This document shows, in pieces, positions 26,393 through 37,117 of a stretch of 64,000 nucleotides of DNA. Within the stretch, counting starts at the first letter, position 1. The number at the start of each line of letters is the position of its first letter. The notes beneath the pieces were generated by a model. That model ran no database searches. It was given only the letters and a program-made list of their open reading frames with translations, and had not been told where the DNA came from. The position numbers and the translations under genes were made by a program. Where the stretch lies: NCBI GenBank assembly GCA_030693535.1, contig JAUYAL010000067.1, positions 1 to 64,000 of the forward strand, given 5' to 3'. Source of the DNA: Methylotenera sp. Its GTDB lineage: Bacteria > Pseudomonadota > Gammaproteobacteria > Burkholderiales > Methylophilaceae.

Positions 26393-29300
26393 CTACTTCT
26401 TTCGTGTTGCACTAAGTAAAGCGTTTACTTGCTCTATAAGCTCATCATCTTGCACTGGCTTACCTAAGAAGGCATCTACGCCAAGTTGTTTCGCAACGTT
26501 GCGATGTTTTTCTGCAGTGCGTGAACTAATGACAATCAATGGGATGTTTGAAGTTTTTTCATTATCACGCACATGTCTTGAAAATTCAAAACCATCCATA
26601 CGCGGCATCTCAATATCGGTCAAAATAACATCGGGCGTGATGAGTTGTAACTTTTGAATGGCATCCATACCATCATTAGCTGTAATCACTTCAAAATCTT
26701 CACGCTCAAGTATACGAGAAAGCACTTTACGCATTGTGAGTGAATCATCAACAACGAATGCGATTTTTTTCATCTGCTCAACTACAGGCGCAATAGTTGT
26801 CACTTTAATCGCACCAATAGACAATGCCTCACGGTTAGCAAGTTGCACTGGGTTAATCACCAGCACAATAGCACCATCACCTAACACTGTCGCACCTATC
26901 ATGCCAGGAACGCGTGCCAACTGCGTACCCATTTGCTTCATCACAACCTCTTGGTTACCAGTAATTTCATCGACATGCAACGCAGTACGATAAGTACCAC
27001 TACGTAATAAAATCACTGGTGTATATGCATGCTGTTGCGCCACATTATCTGTATCACCAATGAGTTTTGATAAGTAATGTATAGGATACTCACGACTAGC
27101 CCAATCAACTTTGCGCGATTGGTAAGCGCTAAGCAAATCGTTCTGTTTAAGTTTTTGCACTTGCTCTACCATCACAGAAGGAATTGCGAACATTTTATTA
27201 CCGACGCGTGCCATGACTACCTGCGCGACAGAGAGTGTCACTGGCAAATAAATGTTAAACATCGCACCCGTACCGACCACGTTGCTTACATCAATACGAC
27301 CGCTTAAAGCTGCAATATCGCTACGCACTGCATCTAAACCTACTCCACGGCCAGCGATTTGCGACACTGAATCAGCTGTAGTAAAACCTGGCTCAAAAAT
27401 CACTGCCATCAGCGCTTGGTCTGACAGCTCTTGATCACCTGTAAACATACCCTTTTCAATCGCCTTTTCTCTTACTTTTTCAAGATTTACACCTGCTCCG
27501 TCATCCGTTACTACCAGTGTGATTTCATCATTTTCCAAGCTTACCTTAAGCTTAATTTTTCCAACTTCAGGCTTACCTATCTTTTTACGTAGCTCTGTCG
27601 ATTCAAGACCATGTGCAACAGCATTGCGTAACAAATGCTCAAGCGGTGCGCCCATTTTATCTAGCACACCTCTGTCTAGCTCAATACCCTCACCCTCAAT
27701 AGTCATTTCAACAAGCTTATTGAGCTCTCTTGCAGTTTGTCTCACAATACGTTGTAAACGTTCTGAAATCGTTGCGAATGGCAACATACGAACACCCATG
27801 AGACCTTGCTGCAACTCCCGATTCATACGGTTTTGTTGTTGTAGTGCAGCATCAGTTTGATCAAGATTGATTAATAACCCATGCTGAATTGTTGCCACGT
27901 CGTTCACGCTCTCAGCCATCATGCGGGTTAGCTCTTGTAGGCGTGTAAAACGGTCAAATTCTAAGGGGTCGAATGTTTCATTTGCTTCTTGCAACAAGCT
28001 CATGCGTGATTGCATTTGTGTTTCTGCTTCAATTTCCAACTCACGCAAGTAAGCACGCATTCTACTAATACTATCCGTTAAATCTGTAGAAGATTGCTTG
28101 AAGTTCTGCATTTCTCTATCCATACGAGAGCGCATAATTGAAACTTCGCCTGCTTCATTAATCAACCTATCTAGAACGTCTGCACGCATACGCAAAAACT
28201 GTGACTTACGATCTGCAGCTCGTGTTGGGGCTGTCGTTGCAACTGCATCTTGGTTAGTGGCTTTAGCACCACCGGTAATGTCTTCCAACATATAGCCAAT
28301 ACGGTCAAACTCAACAAACATTTCATCAAAATCATCTGCTGTGGCTTTGTGCTTGAGCGCACGAATCACACGGTCTTCCATGTGATGTACGCTATCACCA
28401 ATATTTATTTGCCCTGCCATGCGTGCACTACCTTTAAGCGTATGCAGTGCCCGTTGTAACGAATCTGCAAATTCCATCTCATTAGGATTAGCACGCCATC
28501 CACGTAAATCTTTACCAACTTGCGGCACCAAGTCACGCGCTTCTTCTACAAACAATCCAAGCAATTCTTGATCAACAGCAGCATCTCTTAGCTGATTGAC
28601 TTGGGTAAGTTCTGAAGGTGGTTTCACAACTTCTTCATGTGAATTTTCAATTACTGACTGTTGAGATTCCTGAGACACATCCAAAATAGCTTGCGTGCTT
28701 TGCTCAATTGATAGGGGTTCGCCTAGGATTATTTCACTTGGTGCTGACTTAGTTACTTTAGCCTTGGCTTTTTTAGTTGGTTTTTCTGCAACCGCAACTT
28801 CAAGAACAGCAGCTTCTGCCTGCTGTGCAGCCAATGCTTGCATAGTAGCTGTGGATTCACCCAATGCTAAAATAAGTGCGCGTGTAGATTTTGGATTCTT
28901 GAGCGCTTTTGCTTTGACCAAACCGTCTTCAAGGGCTTTAACCACATTTCCATACAAAGCAATATGCTGTTCAGTCCAGATGCCAACATGTTCATCTAGC
29001 CAATGCTCAAGCGCGCGTGCGAGGTCTCCTGTTGGCTTGAATCCTGCAGTCAAGGCATTGCTCCCTAGCGTGTGTGCTGCACGGCAACTAGCATCTGATG
29101 GCAATTCATTGGAGTCTATAATCAAAGCTGCTTGTGTATCTTTTAAAATTTCTAAATGTTGTTGCGCTTCAGCCAAGAATATATTAAAGAATGCACGGCT
29201 CAATGTGCGCGTACCACCGATTAATACTTCTTCTTTCTGTGCTTTTGGCTTAGTTTCTGCCAATGTATGCTCAAATTCTAACTCAAGCTCAGCAGCACGC

Positions 29301-31510
29301 TTTTGGAAAGGGTCTGGTATTAATGTAACTGCTTGATTAGCATGAAGTTCAGCGACCCAACCTGCAAACTCTGAACTAACATTTTCAACAAAAGCAAGTT
29401 GAGTTGTCGTAGGAAAAGCTTTGCGCTCCATGACCAAGTTCAGTAATTTTTCTACAGCCCAAGCAACATCACTCATGCCCATGAGGCCAACGGTACGACC
29501 ACTACCCTTCAGTGTGTGATAAGCACGTCTTACTTCTACCAATGACTCACTATCAGTTGCATTCACGCGCAAAGCTTGTATATTTTGTGCCAAACTTGCA
29601 AGCACCTCTTCAGCCTCAGTTAAGAATATATTTTGCAATTCTGCATCAATTGCTTTGTCAGTGACAGCTTCTGCAATTAAAACAATAGGTGCGCTTTCTG
29701 ATATATTTTCTTTTGAAGTAGCTGGAGGTAGTTTGGCATCAACTATTAATTTCTCAGTGTCTGCTTGACCAAAATCAGTTTCAATTTCGGCTGTTTCTGC
29801 ACTTAAATCAAGCGTTAAAGCGCCTTGCTCCAAGCGCTGCAATGCGTCAGATAGTGCTAACACAGACTCAGCTCGAGCATTAGGCAGCTCCTCCGCATAG
29901 AGGCCAAGCATGCTCAGACTCTCAGCTACCAACTCAAAATGTGAGCTACCTGACAGCTGCTGATTCTCACTATCTGCATGGTTTCTAAAATACTCAACAA
30001 AGACACTACATAATTGAGAAATTGATTTGGGAGTAGGCATTTCCAGCATATCAAAGGCTGCTGAAATTTGCTGTAATGGTTTTGCAACCTCGTCTAAAAT
30101 AGATGAACTAGTTGGATTTCTAAAAAATGTATCCAATGCTTTTTCAACAAGCTGCAGTGTGACTATAATTTGTTTTGCAACTGCATCAACCACGCCTGCA
30201 TCTAAATTTGTAGTAGCGAAGGCATCAACTGCTGGCGTTAACGCTACACCTTCTACAATAGATTGTAAGCGAGAAGTTTGTGTACTTATTTTTTGATGGG
30301 CTTCATCATCAAGCTGCTGGTAATACTCCCCTATGTATTCAAGTAGATTTAGCGAAGCAGCCATCTCCATAAGTGATGTTTCATTGACTTTGCTTTTATC
30401 TGCTTGCAAAGCATGCGCTGTTATCTGAATTGCATTGATTAGCTTGAGCACATTTTGATTATGAAGACTTTGCAAAACTATCGTTAAATGATCAATTTTT
30501 TCATTAAATTCTTGTAAATCAACCATATAACTACTGTGACTAACGCTTACCCATAAATCTTTTAAGCTAGGTAAGTCCGCATTCATTTGAGCTAAAGCAG
30601 CACGTTCTGCTACTGTTGCAACCGAGCTACCTAATCTATGTGCTGAAGGCAATAAATCATCTAACTCAAACGTATCTTTAACATTAGCAATAATGTCAGT
30701 ATTTCTATCGCTTACGGCGACGTAATAAAGTACATTTCGAAGCAACTGAGAAGGCACTTTTGCCTCACCTAAAGACATGCTGCGAAGTTGCTGATCCAAC
30801 CTGCTACACAGTTTTTTTGCCCCTGATTGTTCGGCAATTTGATCTTGCGCTAAGGCATCAGTAAACGCAGTAGCTGCCCACCATAATGTTTTTAGTGCAT
30901 TTTTCTGCTGTACCTGCTGTACATTTATAATCGCTGAGCGCATGTTACTAAGTGAATCGGCATCCTTAGTGCGCAGCCAATCTAATAACGCTTTTTGAAA
31001 AACAGATCTTTGTTCAGCAATGAAAATCGGCACTGCAGATTCTGCAATGGGGTTAGATGGCAAGTCTTTTGGAGCGCTATAACTTGCGTCTGGGAAAAAT
31101 AAATCACTCACATCTAGCGCTTCGCCCTGCAACTCAACTAATGGTTTAAGGCTATCATACAATCTCGTGGGCGAATCTGGCATGCCATTTAACAGATCTT
31201 GTAAATAACGTGAAAGCGTATCCACGGCATGAATCAGGTGCTCCATCGTCACAGCACCCACTGGAATCAGCTGCTTTTCTAACTTACTAGTAATCTTCTC
31301 GATTTCAGAACAAAATCGCTTGCAACCTTCAAGCCCTACCATATCTAAGGCGCCACTAACTTGATATAAATGCGCTATCGTGAAACGTAAAGAGGCAAAT
31401 TCATCAGGTTTACCATTTACCAAAACAAAACTATCATGCACTTTTTTAAGCGACTGATCAATTTCGTCTTTTACCCAAGATAACGGACCAATATCAAAAG
31501 CTTCAGCCAT
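26393..31510 (-). CDS. chpA: Type IV pilus chemosensory hybrid histidine kinase ChpA
   Basis: CheA-type kinase of the Pil-Chp system controlling twitching, surface sensing and often cAMP. It is 1705 residues from the ATG at 31510; an upstream GTG at 31519 is less likely. It has several Hpt domains: a divergent N-terminal one, HTLKGSGRT at about 664, HTLGSNAL at about 809 and HTLKGSARM at about 1022. The CheA dimerisation and HATPase domains (HLLRNAVAHGLE; DDGAGVNLEKVREKA), a CheW domain and a C-terminal receiver (DDSLTMRKVL near 1589, phosphoacceptor in DVILTDIEMPRMDG) follow. It is the last gene of pilG-pilH-pilI-pilJ-chpA. No cheR- or cheB-like gene follows, so methylation enzymes, if any, are elsewhere. 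Confidence 0.95.
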   Translation of the reverse strand: MAEAFDIGPLSWVKDEIDQSLKKVHDSFVLVNGKPDEFASLRFTIAHLYQVSGALDMVGLEGCKRFCSEIEKITSKLEKQLIPVGAVTMEHLIHAVDTLSRYLQDLLNGMPDSPTRLYDSLKPLVELQGEALDVSDLFFPDASYSAPKDLPSNPIAESAVPIFIAEQRSVFQKALLDWLRTKDADSLSNMRSAIINVQQVQQKNALKTLWWAATAFTDALAQDQIAEQSGAKKLCSRLDQQLRSMSLGEAKVPSQLLRNVLYYVAVSDRNTDIIANVKDTFELDDLLPSAHRLGSSVATVAERAALAQMNADLPSLKDLWVSVSHSSYMVDLQEFNEKIDHLTIVLQSLHNQNVLKLINAIQITAHALQADKSKVNETSLMEMAASLNLLEYIGEYYQQLDDEAHQKISTQTSRLQSIVEGVALTPAVDAFATTNLDAGVVDAVAKQIIVTLQLVEKALDTFFRNPTSSSILDEVAKPLQQISAAFDMLEMPTPKSISQLCSVFVEYFRNHADSENQQLSGSSHFELVAESLSMLGLYAEELPNARAESVLALSDALQRLEQGALTLDLSAETAEIETDFGQADTEKLIVDAKLPPATSKENISESAPIVLIAEAVTDKAIDAELQNIFLTEAEEVLASLAQNIQALRVNATDSESLVEVRRAYHTLKGSGRTVGLMGMSDVAWAVEKLLNLVMERKAFPTTTQLAFVENVSSEFAGWVAELHANQAVTLIPDPFQKRAAELELEFEHTLAETKPKAQKEEVLIGGTRTLSRAFFNIFLAEAQQHLEILKDTQAALIIDSNELPSDASCRAAHTLGSNALTAGFKPTGDLARALEHWLDEHVGIWTEQHIALYGNVVKALEDGLVKAKALKNPKSTRALILALGESTATMQALAAQQAEAAVLEVAVAEKPTKKAKAKVTKSAPSEIILGEPLSIEQSTQAILDVSQESQQSVIENSHEEVVKPPSELTQVNQLRDAAVDQELLGLFVEEARDLVPQVGKDLRGWRANPNEMEFADSLQRALHTLKGSARMAGQINIGDSVHHMEDRVIRALKHKATADDFDEMFVEFDRIGYMLEDITGGAKATNQDAVATTAPTRAADRKSQFLRMRADVLDRLINEAGEVSIMRSRMDREMQNFKQSSTDLTDSISRMRAYLRELEIEAETQMQSRMSLLQEANETFDPLEFDRFTRLQELTRMMAESVNDVATIQHGLLINLDQTDAALQQQNRMNRELQQGLMGVRMLPFATISERLQRIVRQTARELNKLVEMTIEGEGIELDRGVLDKMGAPLEHLLRNAVAHGLESTELRKKIGKPEVGKIKLKVSLENDEITLVVTDDGAGVNLEKVREKAIEKGMFTGDQELSDQALMAVIFEPGFTTADSVSQIAGRGVGLDAVRSDIAALSGRIDVSNVVGTGAMFNIYLPVTLSVAQVVMARVGNKMFAIPSVMVEQVQKLKQNDLLSAYQSRKVDWASREYPIHYLSKLIGDTDNVAQQHAYTPVILLRSGTYRTALHVDEITGNQEVVMKQMGTQLARVPGMIGATVLGDGAIVLVINPVQLANREALSIGAIKVTTIAPVVEQMKKIAFVVDDSLTMRKVLSRILEREDFEVITANDGMDAIQKLQLITPDVILTDIEMPRMDGFEFSRHVRDNEKTSNIPLIVISSRTAEKHRNVAKQLGVDAFLGKPVQDDELIEQVNALLSATRKK

Positions 31511-31600
31511 GTGTAGCACCCATTTCGTTTTGCGACAAATTCATGAAGTTTTAAATAATTCAGATTTAAACAACATAGTTAAAAAATAGAGTTTAAAAAA

Positions 31601-33361
31601 TTAGAGTTTAAAACCAGCTACAGAATCACGCAACTCTTCTGCTAGTGCTGTAAGCTGACCAACAGAGTCAGCAGTTAATTGAGTACCTTCTGTAGTTTGC
31701 GTCGTAATCTCTTGAATCATCTGCATGTTGTTGGCAACCGTAGTAGCTGATTCGGTCTGTGCATTTGTAGCAGCTGAAATCGATTGAATCAAGCGCGCAA
31801 GATTGTTTGTTACAGACTCAATCTCGCTCAATGCCTGTCCTGCGGCATCAGCCACTCGCGCACCGTCAACCACACCCTCAGTACTTTTCTCCATCGCCAT
31901 CACCGCACCGTGTGTATCAGTTTGAATGGTTTTTACAATTGCACTAATCTGCTTAGTCGCCTCAGATGAGCGCTCAGCCAAACGCTGCACCTCTTCTGCA
32001 ACCACAGTAAAACCTCGGCCAGCTTCACCAGCAGAAGCCGCTTGAATCGCCGCGTTCAATGCCAAAATGTTGGTTTGTTCAGTAATATCTGAAATTAGCT
32101 CCACAATTTCACTAATTTCTTGAGAGCTTTCACCCAAACGTTTAATTCGTTTCGATGTTTCTTGAATTTGCGTACGAATTTCATTCATACCAGAAATTGT
32201 ATTTTGTACCGCTTGCGAACCTTGATTCGCCGCTTCTAATGAGCGTTGCGCCACCTCTGAAGCCTGCGCTGCATTGCTAGAAACTTGTAAAATAGAGCGC
32301 GTCATATCGGTAACCGCATCTGTTGTTTGCATAATCTGCTCTGATTGTGTTTCAGCAGCGCTAAGTAACCGCGCTGAAGTACCTTGCGCTACCGATGTTG
32401 CTGATGTTACTTGCTCTGTTGCTCGGTTAATCTCAACCACCAAATCGCGCAAACTATCAATGGTATAGTTAATAGAGTCGGCAATAGCGCCTGTAATACT
32501 ATCTCGAACTTGCGCCTTAACTGTTAAATCTCCATCAGCCAAATCACCCATTTCATCTAGCAACTGCAAAACAGCTTCTTGGTTATCTTGTCCATCTTTC
32601 TCAAGCTGCTTTGTCAAAGCAGTAGATTGTTGCGTTTGCTTTTTACCAAAGAAGTACATCAAAACCACTAAAATAAGACCTAGTAGTAACAATCCAAATA
32701 ACACTAATTTTATGAAACTCGCTTGCGCTAGAACTAACTTTTGATTTTCTTGCTCAATAGCTTGGGTAAAAGAAGCTCCCGCCTGCTTTGATGCCTCAAA
32801 CGCCAACGTTACATCTGACAATGGCGCTGAAGATGCTACGGTACCCAGTGGCACAGCTGGAACAAAACGAGTATTAGCCACAAGAAAAAAAGCTTCTCCT
32901 GATGTAATCACTGCCTCCAGAGGCGCTTGCAAGTTTTTGTTATCTAAATTTTTGCGCCAATAAGCTGAGCGACCCTTAAATTCCTGCTCGTCTTTTGCCG
33001 CATTAGCCAAAGCTTTATCACGCTTTTCATTATTAAAATTTGTAGAGGCGACATAAGCCTCGTTATATGAGGCAAAAGCATCCACTGGGTACATAGGCGG
33101 CGGTAAGGTTTCAGCCACCAAATTTTGATACTCCTTTAAAGTATTGTAAACGGGCCCATTCACGCGCACTTGATTAATAACCCAGAAACTCAATGCAGCA
33201 AATAAAATAAAGGCAACAATTTGTAGGTAAAGTTGCTTGTAGGCAGCACCTAAACTATCTGATTTCGAAGTGCTGGAATTAGCACTCTTACTTTTTAGGT
33301 TATTAAAAAAACTACTAAGTTGTAGTGGCAAACTTTTTATAGTTGCTAGATTTAATGCCAT
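31601..33361 (-). CDS. pilJ: Methyl-accepting chemotaxis protein PilJ
   Basis: Receptor of the Pil-Chp array. Two TM helices (about residues 44-65 and 220-240) flank a periplasmic sensor of the PilJ type. A HAMP-like linker and a long coiled-coil signalling domain follow, whose hairpin tip contains [20 protein letters not shown] and [14 protein letters not shown] start at the ATG at 33361 (586 aa), which has GGGG about 7 bases upstream, rather than the in-frame TTG at 33373. It sits between pilI and chpA. Confidence 0.95.
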   Translation of the reverse strand: MALNLATIKSLPLQLSSFFNNLKSKSANSSTSKSDSLGAAYKQLYLQIVAFILFAALSFWVINQVRVNGPVYNTLKEYQNLVAETLPPPMYPVDAFASYNEAYVASTNFNNEKRDKALANAAKDEQEFKGRSAYWRKNLDNKNLQAPLEAVITSGEAFFLVANTRFVPAVPLGTVASSAPLSDVTLAFEASKQAGASFTQAIEQENQKLVLAQASFIKLVLFGLLLLGLILVVLMYFFGKKQTQQSTALTKQLEKDGQDNQEAVLQLLDEMGDLADGDLTVKAQVRDSITGAIADSINYTIDSLRDLVVEINRATEQVTSATSVAQGTSARLLSAAETQSEQIMQTTDAVTDMTRSILQVSSNAAQASEVAQRSLEAANQGSQAVQNTISGMNEIRTQIQETSKRIKRLGESSQEISEIVELISDITEQTNILALNAAIQAASAGEAGRGFTVVAEEVQRLAERSSEATKQISAIVKTIQTDTHGAVMAMEKSTEGVVDGARVADAAGQALSEIESVTNNLARLIQSISAATNAQTESATTVANNMQMIQEITTQTTEGTQLTADSVGQLTALAEELRDSVAGFKL

Positions 33362-33515
33362 TTTGTACCCCAATTCACAAAATTATTATGCTTTATTAAA
33401 GCGTTAGCTGTGTTTATACTATTACTTGCCTTAATCCTTATGATTACATTAATCATTTATACAAAATCAAGCCTTACACCCTATTAGCTTAGCAACGTAT
33501 TTTATACTTTATGCG

Positions 33516-34040
33516 TTAGCTAATTGTAGGTTGGATAAATTCGTTATCCTGAACCAACGCTTTGATATCAAGCTCAAACCATTCATTTTTATCAACATCT
33601 TCTAAAGCTTGTTTGCAAAATAAAATATCACCACTTTCAGTTATTTTCTTTACTTGCATCGCATCAATATTTCGTAAACCAATTAAACTCCCAACGACTA
33701 GCGCTGCTTGCGTAGTTGTTTCTGAGTTTAACAACACAATACGATTATTCACAGATTTTGGTGTAGGTGGTTGCCCAATAAATTGGGCTAAATCTGTGAT
33801 GTTATATAAATTACCGCGAACGTTTGCCACACCTAAAAACCATTGCTGAGTAAGTGGTACCGCTTGTAGAGGAGGCACAGGTAACACCTCACTTACGTCA
33901 TTCAGATTAATCAGCACCCTTTTTGCACCTACCATTACCCCCAAGCGCGAGGTAGAAACAACGTCACCTTGTTCGGCGGCATCTTTTAACCTTAAAAGAA
34001 TCGCCTCCTGGAATTCACGTAAGTTTGAGGTTTTAGCCAT
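33516..34040 (-). CDS. pilI: CheW-like scaffold protein PilI
   Basis: Single CheW-domain adaptor (174 residues) that couples PilJ to ChpA. Typical segments are RLGVMVGAKRVLINLNDVSEVLP near the N-terminus and QQWFLGVANVRGNLYNITDLAQFIG, the conserved receptor-binding region. The ATG at 34040 is the only sensible start. It is flanked by pilH and pilJ in the operon. Confidence 0.93.
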   Translation of the reverse strand: MAKTSNLREFQEAILLRLKDAAEQGDVVSTSRLGVMVGAKRVLINLNDVSEVLPVPPLQAVPLTQQWFLGVANVRGNLYNITDLAQFIGQPPTPKSVNNRIVLLNSETTTQAALVVGSLIGLRNIDAMQVKKITESGDILFCKQALEDVDKNEWFELDIKALVQDNEFIQPTIS

Positions 34041-34117
34041 AATTATTTAATTTGCAGTATTTAATTATTAATAGTTATGGTAAATAACTAAAAATAGCCA
34101 ACTGAACTAATCATCCT

Positions 34118-34483
34118 TTATGCTAAAGATTTAATTAATGTTAATAAATCGGCACTCACAACTGGCTTAGTGACACATGCTTTAGCGCCCATTTTTAAAG
34201 CCCATGCCAAATCTGTTGCTTGCGACTTTCCTGTGCATAAGATGACGGGGATATGCGCTGTAGAGGCCTCTTTTGTCAACGTTCGCGTCACCTGAAATCC
34301 AGATAAACCAGGCATCACCACGTCCATCAAAACTAAATCTGGTGCGCTTGCTGCCACCTTAGCTAGACATTCTTCACCGCTTTCTGCACCAGTTACAGTA
34401 AACCCAGCAGTCTCTAACAATTCAGTTAAAAAGAATCTGTCCGTTGCGGAATCATCAACCACTAAAATTTTTTGTATTGCCAT
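34118..34483 (-). CDS. pilH: CheY-like response regulator PilH
   Basis: Single receiver domain, 121 residues. The acidic pair DD is in ILVVDDSATDR, the phosphoacceptor Asp in DLVLMDVVMPG (about residue 52), and the conserved Lys in CVTKPV. In the Pil-Chp system PilH acts as the second receiver, thought to be a phosphate sink or to bias retraction. It starts 2 bp after the pilG stop. Confidence 0.93.
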   Translation of the reverse strand: MAIQKILVVDDSATDRFFLTELLETAGFTVTGAESGEECLAKVAASAPDLVLMDVVMPGLSGFQVTRTLTKEASTAHIPVILCTGKSQATDLAWALKMGAKACVTKPVVSADLLTLIKSLA

Positions 34484-34485
34484 AT

Positions 34486-34929
34486 TTAATCACTCTCTTT
34501 TTGATTTTTTCTGCTGATTGCAGCATAAGTTTGTACCGCATCTATCAGAGTTTCTTGTGTGAAAGGTTTAGTAAGGTATTGGTCTGAACCCACCATTCGT
34601 CCACGTGCACGGTCAAACAAGCCATCTTTACTTGAAAGCATAATCACTGGTGTGGATTTGTATCGCGCATTTCTTTTGATGAGCGAGCAAGTTTGGTAAC
34701 CATCTAACCTAGGCATCATAATATCTACGAAAATTACATCCGGATGTTCGTTAGATATTTTAGCTAAAGCATCAAAGCCGTCTTCAGCTAATATGACTTC
34801 GCAACCAGATGCTTTAAGGAATATCTCAGCGCTACGACGTATCGTATTGCTGTCATCGATAACCATCACCTTAATGGTGGACAACTCACTTAAACTTAAC
34901 TTTTCTTGACTTGGCATTGTTTGGCTCAC
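34486..34929 (-). CDS. pilG: CheY-like response regulator PilG
   Basis: Receiver protein of about 147 residues, first gene of the Pil-Chp operon. The motifs are VMVIDDSNTIRR, phosphoacceptor in DVIFVDIMMPRLDG and TKPF. I prefer the GTG at 34929, which has GGGAG seven bases upstream; the in-frame TTG at 34935 touches the ribosome site and ATG 34917 is too far from it. The FIST gene is divergent upstream. Confidence 0.92.
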   Translation of the reverse strand: MSQTMPSQEKLSLSELSTIKVMVIDDSNTIRRSAEIFLKASGCEVILAEDGFDALAKISNEHPDVIFVDIMMPRLDGYQTCSLIKRNARYKSTPVIMLSSKDGLFDRARGRMVGSDQYLTKPFTQETLIDAVQTYAAISRKNQKESD

Positions 34930-35214
34930 CAGCAAGCTCCCTTTTTACACGCAGCAAAAAATTTATACTTAACTTAATTGCGTTTGTTTTTAGTCATTGT
35001 ATATATAGAATCGTCTAATAAGCAATAGGTTTAACTAACATACGCAATTTATTAAGTTATATGCTTTTTAAAAACCTTGATAAAAATGTATCTACTTAAA
35101 ATAAATTCCAAATAACCATATCTGTAACATATAATAATTCGTAACATTTCTTAACACTTGATAATAATTTGTGCTTAAAGCCTAATTTTACTGGCGATGA
35201 GTGAAGGAGTTTGC

Positions 35215-36366
35215 ATGATAGTAAAGCAAGAATCATTAACCGCTAAGATGGCGCTGAAAGACTTACCAGCTGCATCTCCACTCCCTAGCGCTAATTTAGT
35301 CTTGGTTTTTGGCTCTGTAAAACGTTTTGGTGAAGCTAAGCTACAAAGTATATTAAAAGCACGCTACCCAACAGCGCAGATTATTGGATGCTCTACTTCA
35401 GGTGAAATTACTGCGACAGGCGTATTTGATGATAGCTTACAAATCACCGCAATTCTGTGGGAAAAAACTGTACAGCGCGTGACACATACCAAAATGTCAG
35501 GTATGCAAAACTCTTATGAAACTGCTGTAGGTCTAGCCCGCCAATTAAAGTCTGATGAATTAAAAGCTATTTTACTCTATTCTGATGGATTAAATGTCAA
35601 TGGCTCAGAGCTCCTAGAGGGCTTTAAAAGCGTGCTTGGTGAAATCCCTCTGATGGGTGGAATGGCCGGAGATGGTTTTAATTTTAGTCAAACTTTGCAG
35701 ATTTTTAATGACATTATTTCAGATGGCTTAGTGATTGCAGTAGGCCTGTATGGTAAAAATTTAATTGCCTCAACAGGTGTAGGACGCGGTTGGAAGCCAT
35801 ATGGCCCGCCACGTAAAGTGACAAAATCAGAAAAGAACGTGGTATTAGAGCTAGATGGTAAACCTGCATTGCCTCTATATAATATGTACATAGGTGCACA
35901 AACAGCCAAAGGTTTGCCAGGAAGCGGCCTAAAATTCCCATTTGCCATTATTGAGGAAGGTAAACGTGATATTGAAAAAATTCGCACCCTGTTAGCAATT
36001 GATAACACCAAAAACAGCCTCACTTTTGCTGGTAATGTAGATGAAGGTGAAACTGTACGCTTCTGTCAATCAACGCACGACAGACTAGTTGAAGGTGCAG
36101 GCGATGCCGCGCATTTGGTCACCAATCACACAAGTACAAATCAAGCTGGATTAGCAATCTGCGTGAGCTGTGTTGGTCGCAAAGGCGTTATGGCTGAACA
36201 AGTAGTAGATGAAGTGAAATTAGTACAGCAAATTTTAGGTGCTCAAACTGCCTTAACTGGCTTTTACTCTTATGGTGAATTTGCACCTCGTCCTGATACT
36301 AGTGACAGTGTCTTACACAACCAAACTATGACTATTGGATATTTAAGTGAAGATTTGCTAGCATAA
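35215..36366 (+). CDS. FIST-domain sensory protein
   Basis: Cytoplasmic protein of 383 residues with a FIST N-terminal domain (YPTAQIIGCSTSGEI; LMGGMAGDG) and a FIST C-terminal domain (PLYNMYIG; GAAD/AHLV region; GFYSYGEFAP). FIST domains are thought to bind small ligands such as amino acids and pair with c-di-GMP or chemosensory output proteins. There is no output domain of its own. The ATG at 35215 has AAGGAG six bases upstream; an ATG at 35197 reads in frame but lacks a ribosome site. It is divergent from the Pil-Chp operon, which suggests it feeds that pathway. Confidence 0.88.
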   Translation: MIVKQESLTAKMALKDLPAASPLPSANLVLVFGSVKRFGEAKLQSILKARYPTAQIIGCSTSGEITATGVFDDSLQITAILWEKTVQRVTHTKMSGMQNSYETAVGLARQLKSDELKAILLYSDGLNVNGSELLEGFKSVLGEIPLMGGMAGDGFNFSQTLQIFNDIISDGLVIAVGLYGKNLIASTGVGRGWKPYGPPRKVTKSEKNVVLELDGKPALPLYNMYIGAQTAKGLPGSGLKFPFAIIEEGKRDIEKIRTLLAIDNTKNSLTFAGNVDEGETVRFCQSTHDRLVEGAGDAAHLVTNHTSTNQAGLAICVSCVGRKGVMAEQVVDEVKLVQQILGAQTALTGFYSYGEFAPRPDTSDSVLHNQTMTIGYLSEDLLA

Positions 36367-36424
36367 CTTAATATAACAACAAAAACCCCATTAAAAACAA
36401 GGGAATATAATCGTTAAAATGTTT

Positions 36425-36450
36425 AAACGCTCAGTGCAAACTGAGCGTTT
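36425..36450 (+). terminator. Intrinsic terminator of the FIST gene
   Basis: AAACGCTCAG (36425-36434) pairs perfectly with CTGAGCGTTT (36441-36450), loop TGCAAA, followed by TTTTGTTTT. Confidence 0.9.
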
Positions 36451-36501
36451 TTGTTTTATTATATTAAGTACCAATAGGTTTAACGCCAAACAATTAACAA
36501 T

Positions 36502-36513
36502 TAACAATTGTTA
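36502..36513. promoter_or_regulatory. 12-bp palindrome upstream of tpx
   Basis: TAACAATTGTTA is a perfect palindrome 32 bp before the tpx start, within a run of ATTAACA-like direct repeats. It may be an operator; no known regulator consensus is recognised. Confidence 0.3.
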
Positions 36514-36544
36514 TTAAAACAATGCTATTAATAAGGAAATCATC

Positions 36545-37048
36545 ATGACTAACACCGTTACATTAAAAGGCAATCAAGTTGAATTGTCAGGCACATTGCC
36601 TAGCTTAGGAGCGCAAGCGATTGACTTTACTCTAGTAGACAAAGCCTTACAAGATGTCACTTTAGAAAACTTTACTGGTAAACGTAAAGTGCTCAATATA
36701 TTTCCAAGCATTGATACGCCAACCTGCGCAATGTCAGTACGTGCTTTTAATAAGCATGCTAGTAGCATGAATAACACAGTTGTATTGAACATCTCCGCAG
36801 ACTTACCTTTTGCGCAAACCCGATTTTGTGCTGCAGAAGGTTTAGAAAATGTTCAAAATTTATCAGTGATGCGTGGTCGTGACTTCTTAATGAATTACGG
36901 TGTGTTAATCAGAACCAGCAAATTAGCAGGCCTAGCAGCCCGTGCAGTAATAGTATTAGATGAAAACAATGTGATTAAACATATTGAGTTAGTCAGCGAA
37001 ATTGCTAATGAGCCCAATTATGATGCCGCATTAGCTGCATTAAAATAA
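36545..37048 (+). CDS. tpx: Thiol peroxidase
   Basis: Atypical 2-Cys peroxiredoxin, 167 residues, that reduces peroxides with thioredoxin. The peroxidatic Cys is in [14 protein letters not shown] (about residue 59) and the resolving Cys in [12 protein letters not shown] (about 93). An AAGGAAATC ribosome site precedes the ATG. Monocistronic between two hairpins. Confidence 0.96.
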   Translation: MTNTVTLKGNQVELSGTLPSLGAQAIDFTLVDKALQDVTLENFTGKRKVLNIFPSIDTPTCAMSVRAFNKHASSMNNTVVLNISADLPFAQTRFCAAEGLENVQNLSVMRGRDFLMNYGVLIRTSKLAGLAARAVIVLDENNVIKHIELVSEIANEPNYDAALAALK

Positions 37049-37056
37049 GTTAAAAT

Positions 37057-37098
37057 GAAATGTCGAAGGTTAAACATTTGCTGAGCCTTTGACATTTC
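37057..37098. terminator. Hairpin between convergent tpx and mazG-like gene
   Basis: GAAATGTCGAAGG (37057-37069) pairs with CCTTTGACATTTC (37086-37098) with one G-T wobble. Long loop and no strong T-run, so efficiency is uncertain. Confidence 0.5.
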
Positions 37099-37117
37099 AA
37101 GCATTCAATCTTAAGGT

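Noticed and set aside
35180..35205. FliA-like promoter TAAA...GCGATGA upstream of the FIST gene
   Set aside because: The -10 part would overlap the ribosome site and start codon, and the spacing is one base short.
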